From assembly GCA_024687845.1 (NCBI GenBank), contig JAILEL010000119.1:1-40160 (forward strand): DNA of 40,160 nucleotides. Reading direction: 5' to 3'. The stretch comes from Eubacterium sp. GTDB lineage: Bacteria > Bacillota_A > Clostridia > Lachnospirales > Lachnospiraceae. The position numbers and the translations under genes are program-made. The notes under the pieces are model-generated. The model was not told where the DNA came from. It was given only the letters and a program-made list of their open reading frames with translations, and ran no database searches. This document shows positions 32,489 to 40,160 of the stretch, one piece after another (positions within the stretch are counted from its first letter, which is position 1; every line of letters begins with the position of its first letter).

Positions 32489-34099
32489 TTGAAGCTTACG
32501 GTTGAAAGTTTAAAACAGGACAGAGCAGCTTGGGAGGCTGCGGGAGTAAGTCTTCCTGGATATGATATTCAGAGTATCAGGGAGAAGACAAAGGAAAACC
32601 CTGAATGGGTTCATTTTGGAGCTGGTAATATATTTAGGGGATTTATTGCTGTGCTGGCAGATACGCTTATTGAAAAAGGAGAGCTCAGCACCGGAGTCAT
32701 TGCGACTGACTGCTTTGATGGAGAGATAATCGATAAAATATATGAACCCTATGATCTGCTTACTCTTTCGGTTGGATTAAAGCCGGATGGGAACAGTGTG
32801 AAGAAGGTTGCTGCCGGAATTGGTGCTGCTATAAAGGCTGACAAGAATCATCTTGGAGAACTGATGAAAATTGCAGCAAAGAAATCACTTCAGCTAATTT
32901 CATTTACAATTACAGAGAAGGGATATGCCTGCACCGATATAGCAGGAAATATACTTCCTCAGATTGAAACTGATGTTGTAGCGGGGCCAGAATCTCCGGT
33001 TACTGCAATGGGTGTGGTCACTGCCATGCTATTTGCCAGATATAAAGCTGGAAAATATCCTCTTGCCTTGGTAAGTATGGATAACTGCAGCCAGAATGGT
33101 ATGAAGCTTAGAGACGGAGTTCTTTTTGTGGCAAGAAAATGGCTGAAGAGAGGCTTCGTGGATGAAGGCTTCATGGACTATATCACAGATGAGAGCGTGG
33201 TCAGCTTCCCATGGAGCATGATAGATAAGATAACTCCGAGACCAGACAGCAGTATAGCTGAAGAGCTAAAGAGTCTCGGAATCGAAGCAATGGAACCAGT
33301 CATTACTGAAAAGCATACATATATTGCTCCATTTGTAAATGCAGAGATTCCTGAATATCTGGTCATAGAGGATGCATTTCCGAATAAACGACCATTCCTT
33401 GAGGATGCTGGCGTTTATATGACCGACAGAGATACTGTTAATAAAGCTGAGAAGATGAAGGTTATGACCTGTCTTAATCCGCTGCATACAGCACTTGCAG
33501 TTCTGGGGTGTCTTCTGGGCTACAAGAAGATTTCCGATGAGATGCAGGATGAAGACCTGAAAAAACTGGTATATATGCTTGGGGATGAGGGAATGCCAGT
33601 TGTGGTCAGCCCGGGAATCATTAAGCCGGAGGATTTCATAAAAGAAGTTCTGGAGGAAAGACTTCCTAATCCTTATCTTCCTGACACGCCTCAGAGAATA
33701 GCTACAGATACTAGTCAGAAGCTTGCTATAAGATTCGGCGAAACTATAAGAGGCTATGATAACAAAGGGCAGGTAGATGAAATGAAGGTGATTCCATTTG
33801 TAATCGCTGCATGGCTCAGATATCTGACAGGAACAGATGATGAAGGAAATGAGATGCAGCTCAGTCCGGATCCAATGAAGGATCTTCTGACGACTGCAAT
33901 GGAAGGAATAAAGGCCAATGAATCTGCAGGTATAGATAATAATATATCTGGAGTTAACTGGATACTGAGCAGGAAAGAGCTGTTTGGAAGTAACCTTCTT
34001 GAAACAGGAGAGCTGGGAGATAAGATTAAAAAGCATTTATCAGATATGCTGGCTGGTCCTGGAGCAGTTCGGAGCTCCCTCAAGAAAATTGTCAGTTAG
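32489..34099 (+). CDS. uxuB: Fructuronate reductase (mannitol dehydrogenase family)
   Basis: A 536-residue long-chain polyol dehydrogenase. UxuB reduces D-fructuronate to D-mannonate with NADH. The N-terminal Rossmann glycine motif is HFGAGNIFRGF, MDNCSQNG lies in the middle, and the C-terminal domain carries the KVMTCLNPLHTALAVLGCL segment, where Lys and the His after it mark the active site. The start is TTG with AGAGGGGA eight bases upstream; no ATG fits as well. The stop TAG at 34097-34099 lies inside the first unit of an octamer tandem repeat. The order uxuA-uxuB after GH115 supports fructuronate rather than tagaturonate or mannitol as substrate. Confidence 0.93.
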   Translation: MKLTVESLKQDRAAWEAAGVSLPGYDIQSIREKTKENPEWVHFGAGNIFRGFIAVLADTLIEKGELSTGVIATDCFDGEIIDKIYEPYDLLTLSVGLKPDGNSVKKVAAGIGAAIKADKNHLGELMKIAAKKSLQLISFTITEKGYACTDIAGNILPQIETDVVAGPESPVTAMGVVTAMLFARYKAGKYPLALVSMDNCSQNGMKLRDGVLFVARKWLKRGFVDEGFMDYITDESVVSFPWSMIDKITPRPDSSIAEELKSLGIEAMEPVITEKHTYIAPFVNAEIPEYLVIEDAFPNKRPFLEDAGVYMTDRDTVNKAEKMKVMTCLNPLHTALAVLGCLLGYKKISDEMQDEDLKKLVYMLGDEGMPVVVSPGIIKPEDFIKEVLEERLPNPYLPDTPQRIATDTSQKLAIRFGETIRGYDNKGQVDEMKVIPFVIAAWLRYLTGTDDEGNEMQLSPDPMKDLLTTAMEGIKANESAGIDNNISGVNWILSRKELFGSNLLETGELGDKIKKHLSDMLAGPGAVRSSLKKIVS

Positions 34100-34142
34100 T
34101 TTGTTAGTTTGCTAGTTTGTTAGTTTGTTAGTTTGTTAGTTT
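34095..34142 (+). repeat. Octamer tandem repeat GTTAGTTT x6 spanning the uxuB stop
   Basis: Six consecutive units of GTTAGTTT occur, five perfect and one (third) reading GCTAGTTT. The first unit contains the uxuB stop codon. The array fills most of the 67-base gap to the next gene, ending about 14 bases before its ribosome binding site. Such a short perfect repeat is prone to slippage. Confidence 0.9.
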
Positions 34143-34166
34143 GTATAGTAGATGAGGTAAAAAAAT

Positions 34167-36089
34167 ATGATCAGATTATCAGCTTTTTTCAGCGATGGAA
34201 TGGTATATCAGAGAGATACTGAGGATAATACAATATGGGGCTACGCTGAAAAAGAAGTTTACATAAAATTTTCGAATAATGATAAGAACGTAGAGAATTC
34301 TGGTAATGAGACTTTATTTGAAACAGCTTCTGCATGTGCAGAAGACGGATATTTTGAAGTAAAGCTTCCATCTAGACCTGCTGGTGGCAGTTATAATCTG
34401 ACTATTAGCTGTGGGGATGAGAATGTTACAATCAGTGATATTGTTTTCGGTGATATTTTCGTATGTGGTGGACAGTCCAATATGGAGCTTCCACTGAACC
34501 GAACTATGGAACGATATGAGGAAGAGATTAAGGCAACAAATAATAAGAATATTCGATTCTTCAGAGTGCCTGAAAAATATAATTTCCATCACACAGAGGA
34601 GTTGATTGAAGCAGGTTCATGGCAGTATGCTAAGATGCCGGAAATTCTGGATTTTGGTGCAGTTGCTTTCTTTGCTGCACGTGAGATAAGTGAGCGTGAA
34701 AATGTTCCAGTCGGCATTTACAATACTGCTATTGGTGGTACACCGGTCAAGTCCTGGTGTAGTGAAGATACTATGAGAGAGCTTGGGCTTCACGTTGAGG
34801 AATATATCAAATGTGGCAATGATGACTGGGTTAAGGAGACTATTAGAAAAGACTTAGAAGCTGATATGTCCTGGAGAGAGGACGCTGACATGGCGTTTTC
34901 TTTAGACTTATCAGGAAACGCCTGCGGAGTATTTAATGTACCTGGATTCTTTGAAGGAACTGAACTGGGTGGAAGATGTCTTGCTCTGCTTTTCAAAAAA
35001 GAAATCATTCTTCCTGCTGGATGGGAAGATAAAGACTGCAAGCTCTATCTTGGAGCACTCATTGATTCTGATAAGGTATATGTAAATGGTCATTTTGTTG
35101 GTGAAACAGGATATCTCTATCCACCAAGAATATACAAAGTTCCGGCAGGAACTCTGAAAGAAGGAAAGAATCTTTTAGAGATTAGATTCCTTGTTTTCAG
35201 AGGCGAAGGTGGATTCATGCCGGGTAAGGAGTATATGCTTCGCAGATCCGATGGTGAAGAGATATCTCTCGAAGGAGAGTGGGAATATACACTTGCTAAA
35301 GAGATGCCATATATTGAGAATATGACCTTTTTCTCTTACAAGGCAACGGGCGTATATAATTGCATGATCTATCCTCTTAGAAGACAGAAATGTAAAGGCT
35401 TCTTCTTCTATCAGGGAGAATCAAATGTAGATGATTACGCTACATATAAAGAAGAGTTTGAGGCTGTAATCGAGGACTGGAGAAAACTCTGGGGTGATAA
35501 AGACCTGCCATTTATGTTTGTTCAGATAGCTGGTTTTAATGATGGAAATAGAAAAGGGTATTTTGGAAGACGCAGTTTCTTAACAGAAGAACAGAGAAAA
35601 TGCACTGAACTTCCTAATGTAGCAATGATTCAGGCTTATGATCTGGGCGAATATAATGATCTTCATCCAACTAATAAAAAGGAAGTTGGAAGACGCTGCG
35701 CACTTGCTGCAGAGGATCTTGTTTATGGAAAGGGTATATACATTCCTGGACCAGAAAAGAAGACAATCACATTCTCCGATATAGATGATAATACAGTATC
35801 GGCTGAAGTTATATTTGATGATAGTATTAAATTGATACTAAGTCATGGGATTGGAATGATAGATGATCCATCAAGAGACGAAGAAAATGTTATAGGCTTC
35901 TGTTATTGGATAGGCAATAAGTCTTACAAGGCAGCTGCAGATATAACAGCAGATAATAAAGTCGTTGTAAAATTTCCTAAAGAAGCTGATCAGATAAGCT
36001 ACGCCTGGAGCGACAGCCCACTGGATGCAAATCTTTATTCAGAAGACAGACTTCCGGTAGTGCCGTTTCTGGAGAAAATTGAAAGGTGA
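34167..36089 (+). CDS. SGNH carbohydrate acetylesterase (sialate O-acetylesterase-like)
   Basis: A 640-residue cytoplasmic esterase of the SGNH fold. The nucleophile is Ser104 in CGGQSNMEL, a second block is FYQGESN, and the catalytic Asp/His pair lies in DLHPTN (His500). Between the two halves, at about residues 255-375, is an inserted jelly-roll domain (DSDKVYVNGHFVGETGYLYP). This layout resembles carbohydrate esterase family CE20 acetylxylan esterases. Annotations as sialate esterase are generic for this fold; given the locus, removal of acetyl groups from xylo-oligosaccharides is the more likely task. The ATG follows GATGAGG and is only seven bases ahead of the next gene at its far end. 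Confidence 0.87.
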   Translation: MIRLSAFFSDGMVYQRDTEDNTIWGYAEKEVYIKFSNNDKNVENSGNETLFETASACAEDGYFEVKLPSRPAGGSYNLTISCGDENVTISDIVFGDIFVCGGQSNMELPLNRTMERYEEEIKATNNKNIRFFRVPEKYNFHHTEELIEAGSWQYAKMPEILDFGAVAFFAAREISERENVPVGIYNTAIGGTPVKSWCSEDTMRELGLHVEEYIKCGNDDWVKETIRKDLEADMSWREDADMAFSLDLSGNACGVFNVPGFFEGTELGGRCLALLFKKEIILPAGWEDKDCKLYLGALIDSDKVYVNGHFVGETGYLYPPRIYKVPAGTLKEGKNLLEIRFLVFRGEGGFMPGKEYMLRRSDGEEISLEGEWEYTLAKEMPYIENMTFFSYKATGVYNCMIYPLRRQKCKGFFFYQGESNVDDYATYKEEFEAVIEDWRKLWGDKDLPFMFVQIAGFNDGNRKGYFGRRSFLTEEQRKCTELPNVAMIQAYDLGEYNDLHPTNKKEVGRRCALAAEDLVYGKGIYIPGPEKKTITFSDIDDNTVSAEVIFDDSIKLILSHGIGMIDDPSRDEENVIGFCYWIGNKSYKAAADITADNKVVVKFPKEADQISYAWSDSPLDANLYSEDRLPVVPFLEKIER

Positions 36090-36095
36090 TAAAAA

Positions 36096-37475
36096 ATGAT
36101 AAGAGAAGTAAAAGTAGAAAATGGAATTGTAAGAGGAGTGGCATCAGCCGATCCAAGAGTTACAGCATTTAAAGGAGTACCATTTGCGGCACCACCTGTA
36201 GGCAAAAACAGATGGAGAGCGCCGCAGCCTTGTGAAGACTGGGACGGAGTTCTTCTGGCACAGGAGTTTGCACCTATCTCGATTCAGGATCAGCCGGGAG
36301 TTGGTGATGACGTATATTGTAAAGAGTGGCATGTAGATCCGGACATCCCTATGGATGAGGACTGTCTCTATCTGAATATCTGGACCCCTGCAAAAAGTGC
36401 TGATGAGAAGCTGCCTGTACTGGTATGGTTTTTCGGCGGCGCATTTCAGTGGGGCTATACAGCTGAAATGGAATTCGATGGTGAGCGCCTTGCAAGAAGA
36501 GGAATAATAGTTGTTAGTGTTAATTACAGACTTGCTCTTATGGGCTTCCTTTGTCATCCTGAAATCACAAAGGAAAATCCAGATGCACCTGCTAATTTCG
36601 GACTTCTTGATCAACAGGCTGGACTTAAATGGGTATATAGAAATATAGCTGCATTTGGTGGTGATCCTGAAAAGATTACCATAGCCGGTCAGTCAGCAGG
36701 AGGCGGAAGCACACTTCAGCAGCTTACATGTCCTGATAATTATGACATAGTAAAGGGTGCAGTTATCTTCAGTGGAATGATTGATATGGAAGGACAAGAG
36801 GGAGATATATTTAACCCGATCACACTTGAAGAAGCAGAAAAGAATGGAGAGGATTTCTTTAAGTTTATTGGTGTGAAGAGTCTGGAAGAAGCAAGACAGA
36901 TTGATGCATTTAAACTCCGTGATCTGTATGCCGAGTACTCACCTTTGACTTTCGCTCCGGGAATGCCACCAGATATGTCTAAAAAAATGTTCCCTATCAG
37001 AGATGGAAAGCATTATCTGGGAAATCCACTCAAGATACTTGCTGCTGGAGAATGTCCTGATGTTCCAGTGATTTCTGGATTTACAAGCGATGAATTTACC
37101 TTTGATGGTGTAAATATTGTTGAAAAGAGTATCAAAAAAGCTCTATCTACGGCAATTGATAAGGATAAGGAAGACGGAAAGACCAGAAAATTCTATAGCT
37201 ATTGCTTTGATCCTTCAATACCGGGAGAGGATAATCCTGGAACCTTCCATTCAGTAGATCTCTGGTTCTGGTTCGAATCTATTCAGAAATGCTGGAGACC
37301 ATTTAAGGGACCTCATTTTGATCTTGCAAGACAGATGTGCAACTATTTTGCCAATTTCGTTAAGACAGGAGATCCAAATGGTAATGATGCAGATGGAACT
37401 CCTATGCCAGAGTGGAAGAGCTTTGATCCTGAATCTGAAGCTGATATGAATATCTTAAGATTAAAGGAAAAATAA
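36096..37475 (+). CDS. Type-B carboxylesterase
   Basis: A 459-residue alpha/beta-hydrolase of the carboxylesterase B family, without signal peptide. The nucleophile is Ser200 in IAGQSAGGG. The oxyanion segment is VWFFGGAFQWG, and DEDCLYLNIWTP and VSVNYRLALMGFL are family signatures. The acid residue probably lies in SGFTSDEFTF and the histidine near GTFHSVDLW. The usual length is about 500, so it is slightly compact. AAAGGTGA lies ahead of the start, and only six bases separate it from the previous stop. It likely hydrolyses ester decorations (acetyl, feruloyl or glucuronoyl) on imported oligosaccharides; the exact ester is not visible from sequence. Confidence 0.9.
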   Translation: MIREVKVENGIVRGVASADPRVTAFKGVPFAAPPVGKNRWRAPQPCEDWDGVLLAQEFAPISIQDQPGVGDDVYCKEWHVDPDIPMDEDCLYLNIWTPAKSADEKLPVLVWFFGGAFQWGYTAEMEFDGERLARRGIIVVSVNYRLALMGFLCHPEITKENPDAPANFGLLDQQAGLKWVYRNIAAFGGDPEKITIAGQSAGGGSTLQQLTCPDNYDIVKGAVIFSGMIDMEGQEGDIFNPITLEEAEKNGEDFFKFIGVKSLEEARQIDAFKLRDLYAEYSPLTFAPGMPPDMSKKMFPIRDGKHYLGNPLKILAAGECPDVPVISGFTSDEFTFDGVNIVEKSIKKALSTAIDKDKEDGKTRKFYSYCFDPSIPGEDNPGTFHSVDLWFWFESIQKCWRPFKGPHFDLARQMCNYFANFVKTGDPNGNDADGTPMPEWKSFDPESEADMNILRLKEK

Positions 37476-37480
37476 GAAAA

Positions 37481-38587
37481 ATGAAAAGGTTTCGAGTAAA
37501 TATTTGGAAGGATGAAGAGTATAACTACAAAGCTGCATATGGCTTTGTACCCAATCTTCATGCATTTCTTCATGATGAAGAAGCTGAAGCTGATGAAGCT
37601 GGGGAGGATGATTCCGATAACAAAGGAAAGAATAGAGACTGTATGCTGATCGCCCCGGGTGGCGGATACTGTATGTGCGTTCCTCCTGAAGCTGCAATTC
37701 CTGTTAAAATCTTCTATGAGCAGGGAATGAATGTTTTTGTACTTACATATACAACAGATATTACAACTACATTTCCATTAAAGAAACAGCCTATGGAAGA
37801 TATTTCAAGAGCTGTCAGATTCATAAGAAAAAATGCTGCTGAGTACTCAGTAGAAGATAAAAAGCTGATTGCCTGTGGCTTTTCCGCCGGAGCGCATGTG
37901 GTGGGAAGTCTGGCGGTTCATCATGATGATATTCAGGACATAGATCCACTGCTTAAGGATATTTCAAACAGACCTGACGGCGTGATTTTGTCTTATCCCG
38001 TTATCACAACAGGAGATTATACACATAGCTTTTCTGTTCAGACACTTCTGGGTCCAAATCCAACTGAAGAAGAGATGGAGTATTTTTCTTTGGAAAAAAA
38101 TGTAACGGAGAAAACTCCTCCTTGTTTTATCTGGCAGACAGCTACGGATGATCTGGTACCTGTTGAAAACAGTTATCTGATGGCCGAGGCATTAAGAAAG
38201 CAAAATGTTCCATTTGCCCACTATGTTTTCCCATCTGGATTCCATGGATTAAGTGTACCTACTGAGGAGTTCTTTAAAGGAGAATTCGGAGGAGACTTTG
38301 GTGGTGACTATACCATGGAACAGGTAATGCGCGCTGCAACTGCAGTGAAAAAAGATGAAGGAGTAGAGGTAAGCCAGCAGAGAGTTCTGGAACTGAAGGA
38401 ACAGTTTAAAGATGCACCTGATTTTGTAGACGAAGACTCAATGAGTGAAGTTATTGAATCTAAGGAAGAACAAGATAAAGAATCAAATAACGAAAAACAG
38501 GAAGCACCATGGCCTGTCGATAAAACTCTTATGCAGGATGTGGGTCTCTGGCCAGAGCTGGCAAGAGTTTGGATCAACAGATTATAG
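37481..38587 (+). CDS. Alpha/beta-hydrolase esterase, acetylxylan-esterase-like
   Basis: A 368-residue cytoplasmic hydrolase. The oxyanion turn is APGGGYCM, the nucleophile is Ser135 in GFSAGAHV, the Asp lies in TATDDLVPV, and the His in SGFHGLS. This matches the BD-FAE/xylan-esterase group of small esterases. Two acidic low-complexity stretches are unusual: an insert at about residues 33-52 (EEAEADEAGEDDSDNKGK) just before the oxyanion turn, and a Glu/Lys-rich segment at about 325-350. It begins five bases after the previous gene. As the third esterase in a row, it probably completes deacetylation of xylan fragments. Confidence 0.88.
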   Translation: MKRFRVNIWKDEEYNYKAAYGFVPNLHAFLHDEEAEADEAGEDDSDNKGKNRDCMLIAPGGGYCMCVPPEAAIPVKIFYEQGMNVFVLTYTTDITTTFPLKKQPMEDISRAVRFIRKNAAEYSVEDKKLIACGFSAGAHVVGSLAVHHDDIQDIDPLLKDISNRPDGVILSYPVITTGDYTHSFSVQTLLGPNPTEEEMEYFSLEKNVTEKTPPCFIWQTATDDLVPVENSYLMAEALRKQNVPFAHYVFPSGFHGLSVPTEEFFKGEFGGDFGGDYTMEQVMRAATAVKKDEGVEVSQQRVLELKEQFKDAPDFVDEDSMSEVIESKEEQDKESNNEKQEAPWPVDKTLMQDVGLWPELARVWINRL

Positions 38588-38607
38588 GATAAATTGGAGA
38601 GAACAAA

Positions 38608-40160
38608 ATGAAGAGAAAATTACGTGGTATTTTAAGTGTCATGCTCACAGGTATAGTGGTGGCCGGTTTGAGTGGATGTGGAGCTGATTCAGAACCTAAG
38701 GATGAGGTGGAAGAAATAGTTATTCAGGATGAAAAGCTTACTGAAGATGCTTCCGCTGAAGACAGTATTCAGGTTGCTGAGGTTCCTGATATTGAAGATA
38801 ATCTGATTAAAAATGGTTTTTTCAATGATTCAGATGTTTCTGCCTGGTCTATCGAGTGCGGTGCTTCCAAGATTACCGCATGTGATGACAGTGCAAATGC
38901 ACCTGATGAATATCCAAGGTATGGTATGATTGACAGAGATGCAAGTACATCATCTCCATATGACTGCTTTGCCGAGGATGTTACTGATTCACTGCAAAAT
39001 GGAGTTACTTATGACTATGAATTCTATGCGATGCTATCAAAGGATTATGAAGGTGCTCCGGCTGACCAGCGAGTTATTGATTTTGCACCTTATATAACTT
39101 CCGGAGGACAGACTAATTACCTTGGTTCATATTCATCTGAAATAACTGGAAATCCAAGTGAGACTCTGGAACCTGGAGTATGGAAGAAGTTTTCCGGTAC
39201 ATTTACCCCGAGCTTTAGTGGAACTGCTGAAAAGGCTGTAATCCGCATAATCGAGCAGGGAACTGATTATGGAAATGGTACCTGTGTCAAGGGTGATTAT
39301 TATATCGCAGGTGTTAAACTTATTGCCCAGGAGGGGGCAGGAGAAGGGAGTGAAAATGCCATGGGAGTTGAGGAAGATATAACTGATCTCAGAAGTGTTG
39401 TTGCATCAGCTGATGGCCTTGGGGAGAATGCAATCTGCGGTACCTGCCTCGGCAGCGTTGGAGTAAATGATGCAAATCTTATGAAGCTTGTTGAGAAGCA
39501 TTTTAATGGAGTTACTCTGGAAAATGAACTTAAGATGGACAGTATGTTTGGCTACAATAATGATGCACCTCCATCAGGAAGCATTCACGAGGAAGAACTG
39601 AATGGTGAAACTATAGAGGTTCCAACAATCGATAATTCAAGAGCCGATGCGATTCTTGACAAGATCGTTGAGTGGAACAATGCAAATCCTGATAAGCAGA
39701 TCAAAGTCAGAGGTCATGTTCTTGTTTGGCATTCACAGGCGCCAGAATGGTTCTTCCACGAGGGCTACGATAAGAAGAATGAATATGTTACAGCTGAAGT
39801 AATGAATCAGCGTCTTGAATGGTATATTAAGACTGTACTTGAATATTACACAGGTGAGAACAGTAAATATAAGGGACTGTTCTATGGCTGGGATATAGTT
39901 AATGAAGCTGTTGGAGACGGCTCAGGAAGCTATAGAACTGATACAGAGCCAGGCAGTGACCAGCTGTCTGATTCAACACACGGAAGCAAATCCAGCTGGT
40001 GGAAGGTATATGGCTCGAATGAATTTATCATAAATGCATTTAAGTATGCAAATACCTATGCACCTGCAGATCTTGAGCTTTATTATAATGACTACAACGA
40101 GTGTGATTCAGTCAAGATGAGAGGAATAGTTCAGCTGCTTACAGATGTTAAAGAAGCAGA
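38608..40160 (+). CDS. Endo-1,4-beta-xylanase, GH10, lipoprotein with N-terminal CBM (3' end outside window)
   Basis: At least 517 codons are present and the frame is open to the window edge. The signal peptide ends in the lipobox LSGC with Cys24, so the enzyme is anchored outside the membrane. Residues about 65-245 form a beta-sandwich carbohydrate-binding module of the CBM4/9/22 type (NLIKNGFFNDSDVSAW). The GH10 barrel starts near residue 270 and shows GVTLENELKMDSMF, RGHVLVWHSQAPEWF and the acid/base Glu433 in WDIVNEAV. The nucleophile block lies beyond the edge. The ATG has GGAGAG upstream and lies 20 bp after the previous stop. It is the only enzyme of the locus with an export signal and is expected to start xylan breakdown. 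Confidence 0.95.
   Translation, partial: MKRKLRGILSVMLTGIVVAGLSGCGADSEPKDEVEEIVIQDEKLTEDASAEDSIQVAEVPDIEDNLIKNGFFNDSDVSAWSIECGASKITACDDSANAPDEYPRYGMIDRDASTSSPYDCFAEDVTDSLQNGVTYDYEFYAMLSKDYEGAPADQRVIDFAPYITSGGQTNYLGSYSSEITGNPSETLEPGVWKKFSGTFTPSFSGTAEKAVIRIIEQGTDYGNGTCVKGDYYIAGVKLIAQEGAGEGSENAMGVEEDITDLRSVVASADGLGENAICGTCLGSVGVNDANLMKLVEKHFNGVTLENELKMDSMFGYNNDAPPSGSIHEEELNGETIEVPTIDNSRADAILDKIVEWNNANPDKQIKVRGHVLVWHSQAPEWFFHEGYDKKNEYVTAEVMNQRLEWYIKTVLEYYTGENSKYKGLFYGWDIVNEAVGDGSGSYRTDTEPGSDQLSDSTHGSKSSWWKVYGSNEFIINAFKYANTYAPADLELYYNDYNECDSVKMRGIVQLLTDVKEA

Noticed and set aside
33266..34036. A 256-codon open frame on the minus strand
   Set aside because: It is antisense to uxuB, whose domains are clear. 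The product is rich in Cys, His and Ile in a pattern typical of shadow frames.

Overview
The window is low-GC DNA from a Firmicute, most likely a rumen or gut Lachnospiraceae of the Butyrivibrio/Pseudobutyrivibrio type. The grounds are AAGGAGG-like ribosome binding sites, a CIRCE-controlled small heat-shock gene, the YesMN/LplA-LplB-YtcP import module and a large xylan-utilisation gene set. Genus is inferred from gene content; no rRNA or tRNA gene is present.

Layout. (1) 1-1077: a 5'-truncated IS200/IS605 TnpA relic on the minus strand abuts a 227-bp palindromic repeat. A sigma-A promoter with an embedded CIRCE operator follows, then hsp20 and a strong terminator. (2) 1141-10088: an apparent operon of three membrane hybrid histidine kinases and an LD-carboxypeptidase. 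The first two kinases end in HPt domains. The third has a DegV-type (fatty-acid-binding fold) domain where the HPt would be. No DNA-binding regulator is encoded with them. (3) 10096-11025: a convergent AEC-family permease on the minus strand. (4) 11205-15059: a very large receptor combining an ECF-S-like membrane domain, a Reg_prop sensor propeller, Y_Y_Y, a transmembrane helix, an intact GGDEF and a degenerate second GGDEF. (5) 15104-18458: YesM/YesN two-component system. (6) 18759 to the right edge: a xylan/aldouronate utilisation operon encoding a sugar-binding lipoprotein, two permeases, GH8 exo-oligoxylanase, YesL, a small membrane protein of unknown function, GH43, GH51, GH115 alpha-glucuronidase, UxuA, UxuB, three esterases and a lipoprotein GH10 xylanase cut by the window end.

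How the genes work together (inference from family knowledge). The surface GH10 enzyme cuts glucuronoarabinoxylan. The lipoprotein and permeases import decorated oligosaccharides, with the ATPase expected elsewhere in the genome. Cytoplasmic esterases, GH115, GH51, GH43 and GH8 strip and shorten them. UxuB and UxuA send the released glucuronate towards 2-keto-3-deoxygluconate; the uronate isomerase UxaC is not in the window. YesMN probably switches the operon on at a promoter preceded by TTTGTAGGG repeats, one pair 22 bp apart.

The most unusual items are the kinase-DegV fusion, the ECF-S/propeller/double-GGDEF receptor, a dispersed palindromic repeat family with one nested 148-bp insertion, tandem-repeat spacers that begin at or just before stop codons in the xylan operon, and the unassigned membrane protein paired with YesL.
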